A DNA stretch of 45,837 nucleotides, from contig CANJQG010000010.1 in NCBI GenBank assembly GCA_947476405.1, positions 1-45,837 of the forward strand, read 5' to 3'. Of this stretch, positions 1 through 7,871 are shown piece after piece (the first letter of the stretch is position 1; each line of letters opens with the position of its first letter). The notes under the pieces were generated by a model, which was given only the letters and a program-made list of their open reading frames with translations, did not search any database and was not told the DNA's origin. The position numbers and the translations under genes are program-made. This DNA is from Thiotrichales bacterium (GTDB lineage Bacteria > Pseudomonadota > Gammaproteobacteria > Francisellales > CACEW01).

Positions 1-198
1 GACGACGCTGCTACTGGTGCCGGAGCTGGTGCTGACGACGCTGCTGCTGGTGCCGGAGCTGGTGCTGACGACGCTGCTACTGGTGCCGGAGCTGGTGCTG
101 ACGACGCTGCTGCTGGTGCCGGAGCTGGTGCTGACGACGCTGCTACTGGTGCCGGAGCTGGTGCTGACGACGCTGCTGCTGGTGCCGGAGCTGGTAAC
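1..198. repeat. 33-bp tandem repeat with 66-bp higher-order period
   Basis: About six consecutive 33-bp units start at positions 1, 34, 67, 100, 133 and 166; the last degenerates after 195. The copies are almost identical. Base 13 of the unit alternates A, G, A, G, A, G, giving a second period of 66 bp and, on the minus strand, alternating Val and Ala codons. The array continues past the window start, so its copy number is unknown. Because 33 is a multiple of 3, changes in copy number keep the reading frame. Confidence 0.95.
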
Positions 199-707
199 GG
201 AGCTGCTAAGCGAGGAATCGGGCTCATCCCATTCGCATCTAAATATTTACCATTAAGCACTTGAAACGCCCCCACATCAGACCCACTGCCATGGATTGTT
301 AAATCTCTGTTAATTTCACCTGCAATCAAATAACGATTAACAATACGCCCTAACTGACCAATGACAACGCTAAGATTGCCAATCGACATAGATGCAGACA
401 ACTTTTCAACAATCGCACAAAGATATTCACAACTCAAATTAAATGCCAAGTGGGCATGAAAAGTTTCAGCTCTAGTTTGTGGATGAGGAAATACCTTAAA
501 ACCAGCAAGAGAAAGCTCGCCTCTTTCGCGCAGTTGATTGATTGCCTTTAAATCTCTTGTATCCAGCAACTTCGCAATCACTGCATCTACTTTTTGCATC
601 AAGCCTTGAAAATCATCACTACTGGGTGTAACGAGCCCTGCCCTAGCACGACCTAATTCACTCACAAGCTCCGCCAAAGAATTACCACCTCTATCTGAAA
701 AAAACAT
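1..707 (-). CDS. Hypothetical protein with C-terminal Ala/Pro repeat, partial (3' end outside window)
   Basis: An open frame starts at ATG 707-705 and stays open for about 235 codons to the window edge, so the C-terminus is missing. A GGGGTGG Shine-Dalgarno-like stretch lies just upstream, and a good sigma70-type promoter at 745-773 points the same way. Residues 1 to about 165 look like an ordinary globular, mostly helical domain beginning MFFSDRGGNSLAEL. From about residue 170 the protein turns into an Ala/Pro-rich tail of 11-residue units (APAPAPVAASS alternating with APAPAPAAASS), encoded by the 33-bp DNA repeat. Such tails are usually flexible linkers or surface stalks; that is inference. 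No signal peptide or membrane segment is seen and I do not recognise the family. The open plus-strand frames over the repeat are shadows. Confidence 0.75.
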   Translation of the reverse strand, partial: MFFSDRGGNSLAELVSELGRARAGLVTPSSDDFQGLMQKVDAVIAKLLDTRDLKAINQLRERGELSLAGFKVFPHPQTRAETFHAHLAFNLSCEYLCAIVEKLSASMSIGNLSVVIGQLGRIVNRYLIAGEINRDLTIHGSGSDVGAFQVLNGKYLDANGMSPIPRLAAPLPAPAPAAASSAPAPAPVAASSAPAPAPAAASSAPAPAPVAASSAPAPAPAAASSAPAPAPVAAS

Positions 708-744
708 GACCACCCCATCGTTAACTATAAATATAACCCAATCA

Positions 745-773
745 ATTTTAATTGATAAAAATAAAAATGTCAA
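745..773 (-). promoter_or_regulatory. Predicted sigma70 promoter for the repeat-protein gene
   Basis: On the minus strand, TTGACA (773-768) is followed after 17 bases by TAAAAT (750-745), about 38 bases before the ATG at 707. A perfect palindrome with 7-bp arms (ATCAATT/AATTGAT, 741-756) covers the -10 and could be an operator, but at this AT content it may be chance. Confidence 0.6.
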
Positions 774-816
774 TAACATAAGCTCTATTTTGTAGAAATA
801 CAACTTAATGAAAAGA

Positions 817-845
817 TTGATATTTTTTTCAATACAACTTAGAAT
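817..845 (+). promoter_or_regulatory. Predicted sigma70 promoter for the 870-3651 operon
   Basis: TTGATA (817-822), a 17-base spacer and TAGAAT (840-845) form a near-consensus promoter. Transcription would start near 852, leaving a leader of about 18 bases to the ATG at 870 or 33 bases to the ATG at 885. Confidence 0.6.
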
Positions 846-869
846 AAAAGCTCAAAATTTTGCAACAAT

Positions 870-1727
870 ATGGAAATCTCCAAAATGCTACGCAAGTTTA
901 TTCTTTATTTCGTTTTATTACTCACCATTCCTTTTCATCTTTTTGCATACACTCCCTGCGCAAGCATTGCGAATCAAAGCTGTCAATGCGACACCGAAAA
1001 TAATACCGACCCCAGCGGCTGTAATCTTTATGTCTGCACAGCGATTAGCCCGCTTACCCTCTCTATTGATATGACGAACTATTCAACCATTATTTCTGCC
1101 ATTATTGCCGGACAACCCTTTACAGTAAGCACCCCGGCTTGCATGGCTGAAACAGGAAGCACGGCCTGGTCTGCAATGAACCCTAATTCATACAATCTCC
1201 CCATCAACTTTCAATTACAAACAAGCACGACGTCCAATGATAATTTCCCACATGCGACAGTCTTTACACTCATGCAAATTCCTTCCACCCAAAACCCCAA
1301 TTATTACTTAGGCGCCCAAGTATCTTACTGTCCCTGCGGTGACTATACAGGTGGCTCGGGAACTGGATGCAGCTCCAGCCCAGAAAATTTCCCCCTGATG
1401 GCGCCAGGCTCTCAAACCTGGGCGTCTGGCCGCTACAATAGCAGTACAGGCTACCCCCTCAATTTAGGGTATTGCGGAGACAGCAATACAACAGGTGGAA
1501 TTGTTCTGCAAATTTACACTCCAAATGATCAAATTCCCGCTGTAGGCACTTATCAAGTCGATCTTGGGCTTCTTACACAAGGCGCTCCATGGGGTGTATC
1601 CCAAAAAGCAATCCTCGTCAAACCCACCTCCACCCCAGGAACATTCGTCAATCCTAGCTCGACTTTGTGTTTTCAAAAAAAGGGCCAAACTTGTAATACG
1701 TCTACGCCAGCGCAATTCAAACCATGA
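870..1727 (+). CDS. Secreted cysteine-rich hypothetical protein
   Basis: The product (285 aa) starts with a classical signal peptide: basic n-region (MLRK), a hydrophobic core and a likely cleavage site after HLFA, leaving a mature protein that begins YTPC. The mature part has about 12 cysteines, many in pairs such as SCQC and YCPCG, and is rich in Ser, Thr, Asn and Gly. This suggests a disulfide-bonded periplasmic or exported protein. ATG 885 is an alternative start with a weak GGAA site nine bases upstream; ATG 870 has no obvious ribosome site. The stop overlaps the next gene's ATG by four bases (ATGA), so the gene is probably translated together with the transporter halves downstream. I do not recognise the family. 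A periplasmic partner of the FUSC-type exporter is possible but is only inferred from context. Confidence 0.75.
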   Translation: MEISKMLRKFILYFVLLLTIPFHLFAYTPCASIANQSCQCDTENNTDPSGCNLYVCTAISPLTLSIDMTNYSTIISAIIAGQPFTVSTPACMAETGSTAWSAMNPNSYNLPINFQLQTSTTSNDNFPHATVFTLMQIPSTQNPNYYLGAQVSYCPCGDYTGGSGTGCSSSPENFPLMAPGSQTWASGRYNSSTGYPLNLGYCGDSNTTGGIVLQIYTPNDQIPAVGTYQVDLGLLTQGAPWGVSQKAILVKPTSTPGTFVNPSSTLCFQKKGQTCNTSTPAQFKP

Positions 1728-2800
1728 AATGGACGGGCAATCAAGACCTTATTATTGCCTCTAAAACCATTCTGACGGTGGCTTTAAGTTTTTTGGCTTG
1801 CGCCTGGTTTTTGCAGAGTGCGATTGCGCTTTATTTTGTATTGTATACGGCCACCTGCTGCGCGTTGATGCAGTCGGGGAGCAATCAACGCGAGCACTTA
1901 AGCAGCATGTTGCTGGCTGGATGTGCGTTTATTTTGTTTTTGACCCTGGGACTGCTGCTGAAAGACACTGTTTGGCTTAAAAATATCAGCCTGATTGCTT
2001 TTGCCTTTCTGGCTTTTTATCTTCCGAATCTGGGATTGAATTATAAAATGCCACCGGTGTTTGGGGTGATTTTTTATGTTTGTGTACTGGAAATGACGCC
2101 GCCGACGGATCCTACAGGTTTGATTATTTTAGCCAATGTATTCGCGGTGGGGATTGCGATTTTGGTTTATTTCCTCTTCTGGCCTTATCGCCCGGAACAT
2201 GAACTCACCCTGCTGAGCTGTCATTTTTTGAAACAGTACCGCAAGGCGATTCTCTCTTTTAGACAAGCCCTGTTTGCGACGGATGCCAAGCGACGCCAGG
2301 CGCACCTCCATAAAATTCTAGAGCCTGCAAAAAATCTGGAGGCGACGTTAAATCAATTTAATACCCTGACAGGCCAGAGGGCACTTGATAAAAAGGATGC
2401 CCTTTATTTTGGTGAACTTTATGTGCATTTTTATGGCACTTTTCAGATGATTCAAATGATGCGCAACACGATGGGAAACTTTCCTAAAAACCCTATTTCC
2501 TCTCAGTTATTAAAAGATTTAGAGCGAACCTTACGCGAAATTGAAACCCAACTGAATGCCCGCTTACCCCATTCGGTGCTCAGCACACTGCTTTCTCAGC
2601 CGACGCTGCAGACACCCCAAAAAATACTCACTGTGATTGAGTTTGATACCCTCCTTGATCAATTGGTTGACGAACAGATGGCCGATGGCCCTGAGGGACA
2701 ATTTGCTTATGCTTTAGTGCGCCTGAAAGAAAACTATACCCAGATGAAAGAACAACTGGATCATTGGCAACTCAAACGGGTGCGAGGCTTTTTTTTATGA
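1724..2800 (+). CDS. FUSC-like inner-membrane protein, N-terminal half-transporter
   Basis: The product (358 aa) has about six membrane segments in residues 10-160, including a CALMQSGSNQREH loop and a PPTDPTG turn, then a soluble helical region to the end. That is the arrangement of one half of FUSC/aromatic-acid-exporter proteins (fusaric acid resistance family), which normally carry two such membrane-plus-cytosolic modules in one chain of 600-700 aa. Here the chain is split: the stop overlaps the start of the next gene (ATGA at 2797-2800), and that gene supplies a second membrane module. The two probably assemble as a heteromeric exporter of small amphipathic or aromatic compounds. Substrate and direction are inferred from the family. 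The start at 1724 overlaps the secreted protein's stop. Confidence 0.65.
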   Translation: MKWTGNQDLIIASKTILTVALSFLACAWFLQSAIALYFVLYTATCCALMQSGSNQREHLSSMLLAGCAFILFLTLGLLLKDTVWLKNISLIAFAFLAFYLPNLGLNYKMPPVFGVIFYVCVLEMTPPTDPTGLIILANVFAVGIAILVYFLFWPYRPEHELTLLSCHFLKQYRKAILSFRQALFATDAKRRQAHLHKILEPAKNLEATLNQFNTLTGQRALDKKDALYFGELYVHFYGTFQMIQMMRNTMGNFPKNPISSQLLKDLERTLREIETQLNARLPHSVLSTLLSQPTLQTPQKILTVIEFDTLLDQLVDEQMADGPEGQFAYALVRLKENYTQMKEQLDHWQLKRVRGFFL

Positions 2801-3651
2801 AGACCTGGGACAACCACACCAAAATGGCGATTCGAGGGGCTGTGGTTGCCCTGGCCTGTATTTTGGTGAGCCGATTTCATGTCATGGATCGCAGTTACTG
2901 GATGTTTTTGACGGCTTTTATGCTGGTGACGCTGTCGTTTGGCGAGGGCATTTATCGCTCGTTGACCCGCTTTTTTATGACGATTACGGGCTGCCTCCTG
3001 GGCTGGATTTTGTACCTTCCCCTTCAAGACTCCCCCCTGGGCCTCATGATGCTCTCATTACTGGCGCTGTTTTTGATGATTTACTGGTTTACGCGCAGCT
3101 TTGTCGGGCGCATGCTGGCGACGGGCGTGCTGGTGGTGGCCTCTTTTAGCTTTATGGGCGGCTGGACCTTTCACCTTCTGGTGGATCGCATTCAAGATAC
3201 CTTTATCGGCGCTTTAATTGCGGTGACCGTGAATGGACTTGTGTTTCCTGAGTTCTCTAAAACAACGGTTAAAAACAGCCTTCAATCTTTAACGCATATC
3301 CTACACGAACTCATGCAGAGCGCGATGCAATCCCTTTCCAGCACGGAACTCAACGCCCTGGCTAAGCGACTTCACAGTCTTGAAAAAAATCGCTTATTAT
3401 TAAATCGAAATTCTGAAACAGCACAATACGAATTGTTTTTTCAATTCAAGGCTAAACGATATTACAAAGAACAGCTCAATCAGATTAATATCCTCTTTTT
3501 TTATTTAAGCGCCTTAATCAATATTAAGGTTTTAGCCCTTGCCACGCCTCAATCCCTCAAAGCCAAAATTGCGCAGAGCGCTGAACGCTACTATTCACAA
3601 CGCTTACAGACGGAATGGAAAAAAATAGTCGAAATAAACGCAAGACATTAA
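2797..3651 (+). CDS. FUSC-like inner-membrane protein, C-terminal half-transporter
   Basis: The product is 284 aa from ATG 2797 (MKTWDNHTKMAIRG). That start is preferred over the in-frame codon at 2764 because it forms an ATGA overlap with the preceding stop, the same coupling used at 1724. Residues 10-150 hold about six hydrophobic segments with the RSYWMFLTAFMLVTLSFGEG stretch typical of FUSC_2-type membrane domains, in which a Y/W-rich helix precedes a conserved T..GEG turn. The remaining residues are a soluble helical domain. Together with 1724-2800 it rebuilds a complete two-module FUSC architecture. No membrane-fusion or outer-membrane partner gene is next to it, unlike in AaeAB-type systems. 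Confidence 0.7.
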   Translation: MKTWDNHTKMAIRGAVVALACILVSRFHVMDRSYWMFLTAFMLVTLSFGEGIYRSLTRFFMTITGCLLGWILYLPLQDSPLGLMMLSLLALFLMIYWFTRSFVGRMLATGVLVVASFSFMGGWTFHLLVDRIQDTFIGALIAVTVNGLVFPEFSKTTVKNSLQSLTHILHELMQSAMQSLSSTELNALAKRLHSLEKNRLLLNRNSETAQYELFFQFKAKRYYKEQLNQINILFFYLSALINIKVLALATPQSLKAKIAQSAERYYSQRLQTEWKKIVEINARH

Positions 3652-3755
3652 TTGTCATGCATTTTTCGCCACAGAATATTCAAACTAATACTCCCTTCCT
3701 ATTTTGTATTGAAATGGTTAAGATTAACTTGCAAAACAAAACTAAGGATTGGCTC

Positions 3756-3989
3756 GTGAAACGGTACAGAATTAACATAAATAAAAATGATCCTAAAGTC
3801 ACTTTAAATATTCCTGCTGATATTTTGCGTGACCTTGCCTTACGTTCCGAAGAAAACGGAACCACCATCGAAACTGAGCTGGCTTTGCGCTTAGCCAGAA
3901 GCTTAGAACGCGACTTAAAAATGATTGCCCAGGATAATCAACTCGCTTTTCAAGCCTTTGAAAAAGTGAATGCGTACTTCAACAAATAA
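3756..3989 (+). CDS. Arc-type ribbon-helix-helix DNA-binding protein
   Basis: The predicted product is 77 aa beginning at GTG 3756. This start is chosen because AAGGA (3744-3748) sits seven bases upstream; a longer in-frame extension to 3615 overlaps the previous gene and has no ribosome site. The core PKVTLNIPADILRDLALRSEENGTT is a short beta strand followed by two helices, as in Arc/MetJ-type ribbon-helix-helix repressors, which bind DNA as dimers. It is followed by ELALRLARSLERDL. It lies 104 bases after the FUSC operon and 16 bases before recG. No toxin gene accompanies it, so an antitoxin role is not supported. It may regulate the FUSC operon, which is inference from position only. Confidence 0.7.
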   Translation: MKRYRININKNDPKVTLNIPADILRDLALRSEENGTTIETELALRLARSLERDLKMIAQDNQLAFQAFEKVNAYFNK

Positions 3990-4005
3990 GTGTATTATTT
4001 AGCGC

Positions 4006-6057
4006 ATGACTATCCTTCATGCGCCCCTGACCTGCCTCTCCGGCATTGGTGAGCTTTATCAAAAAAAGCTCGCCAAACTCCAGATTTTCAATCTATTTGA
4101 TCTCCTCACCTTCGCGCCCCGCGGCTATGAATCGCGTGAGGGACCTAAAAAAATTGCTAACCTGATTCCCGGGACCTCAGCACGGGTGGTTGGCACGGTG
4201 ATCAGCACAAAAATTCTCTATGCCCGCAGCAACATTCTTAACGTGCTCATTGAGGATGAGACCGGCACTTTAAATCTCAAATTTTTTCGCTTTTACCCCA
4301 ATCAAATCAAGCTCTTTTCAGCGGGAAAGCCCCTGACTTGTTTTGGCGAAATTAAACGCTTTGGCTCCACACTGGAAATCACCCACCCTGAATATTCTTT
4401 TGATTTAGAGGATGAGGTCGCCCATCCGGATGGACCGCAGATTTTACCGCTCTACCCCCTCTCTGAAGGCCTCAACCAGAAACGACTTCACAACTACATG
4501 GAACGCGCCCTCCAAAAATTGGATCACTGCGATGATGTTGAACTGGAGCTTTTGCCTCCCGATCTATCCAACATAGGCTTATGCTCTTTTCGAGCAGCAA
4601 TTACTTTTTTACATCAGCCCACAGACGGCTTGGATCAACTTAATCTAGGCTACCATTTCAGCCAAATCCGCTTGAGCTTTGAGGAACTCCTGGCCCACCG
4701 GCTGGCCCTCCTCAGCGCCCAGAAACAAAAGATCAGCCCTGCAAAAGCCATGCCTCTGCCCCAGGCGCGCATCCAGGCTTTTTTAAAACATCTGCCTTTT
4801 GAACTCACCTCAGCCCAAATAAATGCACTCCAGGAAATCGCTGCGGACATGAATCAATCGACCGCAATGCAGCGCTTACTGCAGGGTGATGTCGGTGCAG
4901 GCAAAACGATTGTGGCCCTCCTCAGCGCGCTGATCGCGATTGATGCGGGATATCAGGTAGCGCTCATGGCGCCCACAGAACTTTTGGCGGAACAACTTTT
5001 TCTCAAAGCACAGGAATTAGAAGGAGTTTCGGTCCGCTGGCTGGGCGGAAATCTCAGCAAAAAAGCAAAAAGCAAGGTGTATGAAAACTTACAATCGGGT
5101 GAATGCTCTTTTGTGGTGGGGACGCATGCTTTAATTCAGGAAGGCGTTCAGTTTAAAAATCTGGGACTGGTGATCATTGATGAACAACATCGTTTCGGCG
5201 TCATTCAACGCCTGAGTCTACAACAAAAAAATCAAGCGAATTTTACGCCACATCAATTGATCATGACGGCTACGCCCATTCCCAGAACCCTCGCCATGAC
5301 CTTGTATGCAGAACTCAAAATGACTTCGATTCAGGAATTACCCAAAGGGCGCAAACCAATTAAAACCGCCCTGATTTCCGAACTCAAACGCGATCAAATC
5401 ATCCAGCGTTTAAATCAAGCTCAGGAACAAGCCTATTGGATCTGTCCCCTGATTGAAGAATCTGAATTACTCGATGCGAAAGCAGCCGAAACGACCTTCG
5501 AATCTCTTCAAGCCGAATGCCCCACGCTGCGAATTGGCCTCTTGCATGGCCGAATGAAGGGAGAGACCAAATCACAGATCATGCAAGCCTTTAAAGCAGG
5601 GGAGATTGATGTCCTGGTAGCGACCACCGTTGTTGAAGTGGGGGTGGATGCTCCTAATGCCAGCATCATTATTATCGAAAACCCAGAGCGCATGGGGCTT
5701 TCGCAACTCCATCAACTTCGAGGTCGCGTGGGTCGCGGTCAAAAAGAAAGCGCCTGCATTTTACTGTATCAGGCCCCACTTTCCGCGACCGCTCAAGCAC
5801 GTCTTACGGCTTTACGAGACTCACAAGATGGATTTTATCTGGCTGATAAAGACTTAGAACTGCGAGGCCCGGGTGAGTTTTTAGGAACCAAACAAAAAGG
5901 CAGCGTCCATTTTCGCTTTGCCTCCCTTATGCGCGACCAGAATCTCCTACCACAGATTAAAATGCTGGCAGACCGGATGCTAACAGCGTATCCCGCTGAA
6001 ACTCAAAAACTCATCCAACGCTGGTTTGGCAAAAATTCAGAACTGATTAAAGCCTAA
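4006..6057 (+). CDS. recG: ATP-dependent DNA helicase RecG
   Basis: RecG is a monomeric superfamily 2 helicase that regresses stalled replication forks and branch-migrates Holliday junctions. The 683-aa product is close to the usual ~690. Its N-terminal wedge (OB) domain spans about residues 60-150. The helicase motifs are clear: Walker A GDVGAGKT at about 294-301, DEQH (motif II) at about 392-395, TATPIPRT (motif III), and GRVGRGQKES (motif VI) in the second lobe. The C-terminal LADKDLELRGPGEFLGTKQKG stretch is diagnostic of RecG/Mfd-type translocases. The gene ends two bases before the 3' end of comEC, which converges on it. Confidence 0.97.
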   Translation: MTILHAPLTCLSGIGELYQKKLAKLQIFNLFDLLTFAPRGYESREGPKKIANLIPGTSARVVGTVISTKILYARSNILNVLIEDETGTLNLKFFRFYPNQIKLFSAGKPLTCFGEIKRFGSTLEITHPEYSFDLEDEVAHPDGPQILPLYPLSEGLNQKRLHNYMERALQKLDHCDDVELELLPPDLSNIGLCSFRAAITFLHQPTDGLDQLNLGYHFSQIRLSFEELLAHRLALLSAQKQKISPAKAMPLPQARIQAFLKHLPFELTSAQINALQEIAADMNQSTAMQRLLQGDVGAGKTIVALLSALIAIDAGYQVALMAPTELLAEQLFLKAQELEGVSVRWLGGNLSKKAKSKVYENLQSGECSFVVGTHALIQEGVQFKNLGLVIIDEQHRFGVIQRLSLQQKNQANFTPHQLIMTATPIPRTLAMTLYAELKMTSIQELPKGRKPIKTALISELKRDQIIQRLNQAQEQAYWICPLIEESELLDAKAAETTFESLQAECPTLRIGLLHGRMKGETKSQIMQAFKAGEIDVLVATTVVEVGVDAPNASIIIIENPERMGLSQLHQLRGRVGRGQKESACILLYQAPLSATAQARLTALRDSQDGFYLADKDLELRGPGEFLGTKQKGSVHFRFASLMRDQNLLPQIKMLADRMLTAYPAETQKLIQRWFGKNSELIKA

Positions 6058-6059
6058 TC

Positions 6060-7832
6060 TCAATTTAATACGCAGACCCCATCTTGATTGTGGACTTTAA
6101 AATGCTGCTGATCCCATATCAGCGAGACTGATTCATCACAAAGACTGCGATTTGAATCGTAAATTTTATAAGACTGATTGGTAATAATCTGATCAATTTG
6201 TAAAGGCATCCAGGCATCTTCCAGACTTTCCAAAGCCTTGTCATTGCCTTTAAAATTTAAAACCCACAGGTCCACTCGACGCCATCCCGCTGCTTGCAAA
6301 AAGGGGAGAACTTCATATCGAATCGCGGCCTTTCCAGCCTTAAGATGCAGAATATTTTCTTCGACTAAAACATGATGCTGCGTTTGATAAATGCGGACTG
6401 AGCCCTCGCTGACTCGTAAATCGGTCACTTTAAGCTGGCCGCTTTGAATCGCTGACGCCGGATAAAACAAGGGCAACAGCATGATCCAACCCAGATAACG
6501 CCCAGGCCAACCTCTGGGTGCAAAGGCAATGATCAAACCTATCTGTGCCAATAGCATTTCTAAAAAACTCGGCTTCGCCAAAACCATGCCCCACCAGGGC
6601 TGCAAAGCAAAATAGTGCAAAATTTGCCACAAAAAATCCATCACCTGATTGCTGAAGTAAAATAGTTTTTCACCCGCATACGGCCAGATAAAAATCAACA
6701 CCGCACCCAGCAAAGCCAAAGGAATAACCCCCAAAAGCATTAAAGGAACCGCCAATAAATTCGTAAAAAATCCGATGACGGAAAAGGTTTGAAAGACTTC
6801 AATAATAATCGGCACCAAAGCAAAATACATGACCCACTGCGGATAAAACCACTCCCCCAGCCAACGCCGCCACCAGATCGGGTTTTGCTCACGTCCGCCC
6901 AGGGTATAAATCAAAAAAAACACCGCTAAAAATGACAGCCAAAAGGCCACACTATAGACACTGAAAGGATTCCAGGCTAAGACTAAAACCAGCGCCCAGG
7001 CGAGAATCTGTAAAGACTGATATTGTTTCAAAAACAAACGCGCCAGCCCCATCAATCCAATCATCCACAAAGCCCGCTGTGTCGGCACCAAAAATCCCGC
7101 CAGAATACTATAAATTAAACCTAAAACTAATCCCGCAATCAGGCCCACCTGTTCTGCAGGAATCCATAAAGTCGCACGATAAGACAAGCTCCACAGATAG
7201 CGCAAAAGCACCCGCCCCAGCATCGCAAACAAAATAATATGCAAGCCGGAAATCACCATGAAATAACTGGTACCCGTCCGCTCAAATACCTCCATTTGGA
7301 TTGGATTAAGCCAAGTTTTATCGCCCAGAATCAAGGCAACCAGAATCCCCTGCATCGATAAATTGTGAGTAGCCAAAAGCACTTTTTGATACACCAAAGC
7401 CCGCAAAGATTCTGTCGGTGTCAACCAGGGCTTTGAAGCCAGCAAATGATTATCCGCTCGGTTTTGCACATAACCTGAGGCGACCACTCCCTGATGTTTC
7501 AAATACGCGGCATAATCAAATTCACCCGGATTATTTTGAAAATCAGGATGCTTCACTTTAATCCAAATCTGCCAAACCTGCCCAGGCTTTAAATCCGGAA
7601 AAGGTTGATACCAATTGAGTTCCACCACCCCTTCGTGCGTCTTCAACCAAAAACGAAGCGCATGATCACGATGCTGAGGCAAGGCGTTCACGATTCCCGT
7701 GACCTGAACCGGCTGATCAAACCAACCCAATGGCCATTTTTGCGTAAAGAAATTCCAGCTGACCCACGTACCATGCAAAATAGACAGCAGCAACAAAATC
7801 AAGACAATAGATCGAAATCGAATTATTTTCAT
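6060..7832 (-). CDS. comEC: ComEC/Rec2-type DNA uptake channel with a truncated, degenerate nuclease-like domain
   Basis: ComEC forms the inner-membrane channel that takes single-stranded DNA into the cytoplasm during natural transformation. The 590-aa product has the family order: N-terminal membrane segments, an OB-like periplasmic domain (about 40-130, with NNPGEFDYAAYLKHQGV), then the Competence membrane domain with GTSYFMVISGLHI (about 190-205) and several helices to about 455. The normal C-terminal metallo-beta-lactamase-like domain is present only in part. After GWRRVDLWVLNF, the expected HxHxDH metal site reads KGNDKAL, and the protein stops at GVCVLN, where relatives continue into the TGD and HHGS strands. 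The length is correspondingly short (usual 700-800). No nuclease function is expected from this chain. The ATG lies eight bases after a good -10 box. Confidence 0.88.
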   Translation of the reverse strand: MKIIRFRSIVLILLLLSILHGTWVSWNFFTQKWPLGWFDQPVQVTGIVNALPQHRDHALRFWLKTHEGVVELNWYQPFPDLKPGQVWQIWIKVKHPDFQNNPGEFDYAAYLKHQGVVASGYVQNRADNHLLASKPWLTPTESLRALVYQKVLLATHNLSMQGILVALILGDKTWLNPIQMEVFERTGTSYFMVISGLHIILFAMLGRVLLRYLWSLSYRATLWIPAEQVGLIAGLVLGLIYSILAGFLVPTQRALWMIGLMGLARLFLKQYQSLQILAWALVLVLAWNPFSVYSVAFWLSFLAVFFLIYTLGGREQNPIWWRRWLGEWFYPQWVMYFALVPIIIEVFQTFSVIGFFTNLLAVPLMLLGVIPLALLGAVLIFIWPYAGEKLFYFSNQVMDFLWQILHYFALQPWWGMVLAKPSFLEMLLAQIGLIIAFAPRGWPGRYLGWIMLLPLFYPASAIQSGQLKVTDLRVSEGSVRIYQTQHHVLVEENILHLKAGKAAIRYEVLPFLQAAGWRRVDLWVLNFKGNDKALESLEDAWMPLQIDQIITNQSYKIYDSNRSLCDESVSLIWDQQHFKVHNQDGVCVLN

Positions 7833-7839
7833 GCTGTAA

Positions 7840-7867
7840 ATTATACATACAATTTATCTCAATGCAA
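7840..7867 (-). promoter_or_regulatory. Predicted comEC promoter giving a leaderless transcript
   Basis: On the minus strand, TTGCAT (7867-7862), a 16-base spacer and TATAAT (7845-7840) form a strong promoter. Only seven bases separate the -10 from the comEC ATG, so transcription should start at or beside the start codon. No Shine-Dalgarno sequence is present. Confidence 0.5.
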
Positions 7868-7871
7868 GGAA

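Noticed and set aside
1..198. CRISPR array
   Set aside because: Units are directly adjacent with no variable spacers, and they encode part of a protein.
17..256. Plus-strand Leu/Val/Pro-repeat open frames over the 33-bp array
   Set aside because: The repeat is open in several frames. The minus-strand frame continues into a normal non-repetitive domain with promoter and ribosome site; the plus-strand frames end within 60 bases after the array.
808..1074. Plus-strand open frame overlapping the secreted protein
   Set aside because: It overlaps the signal-peptide gene in another frame and includes the promoter; no ribosome site.
3615..3755. Long N-terminal form of the Arc-like protein
   Set aside because: It overlaps the FUSC gene, has no ribosome site and is not part of the ribbon-helix-helix fold.
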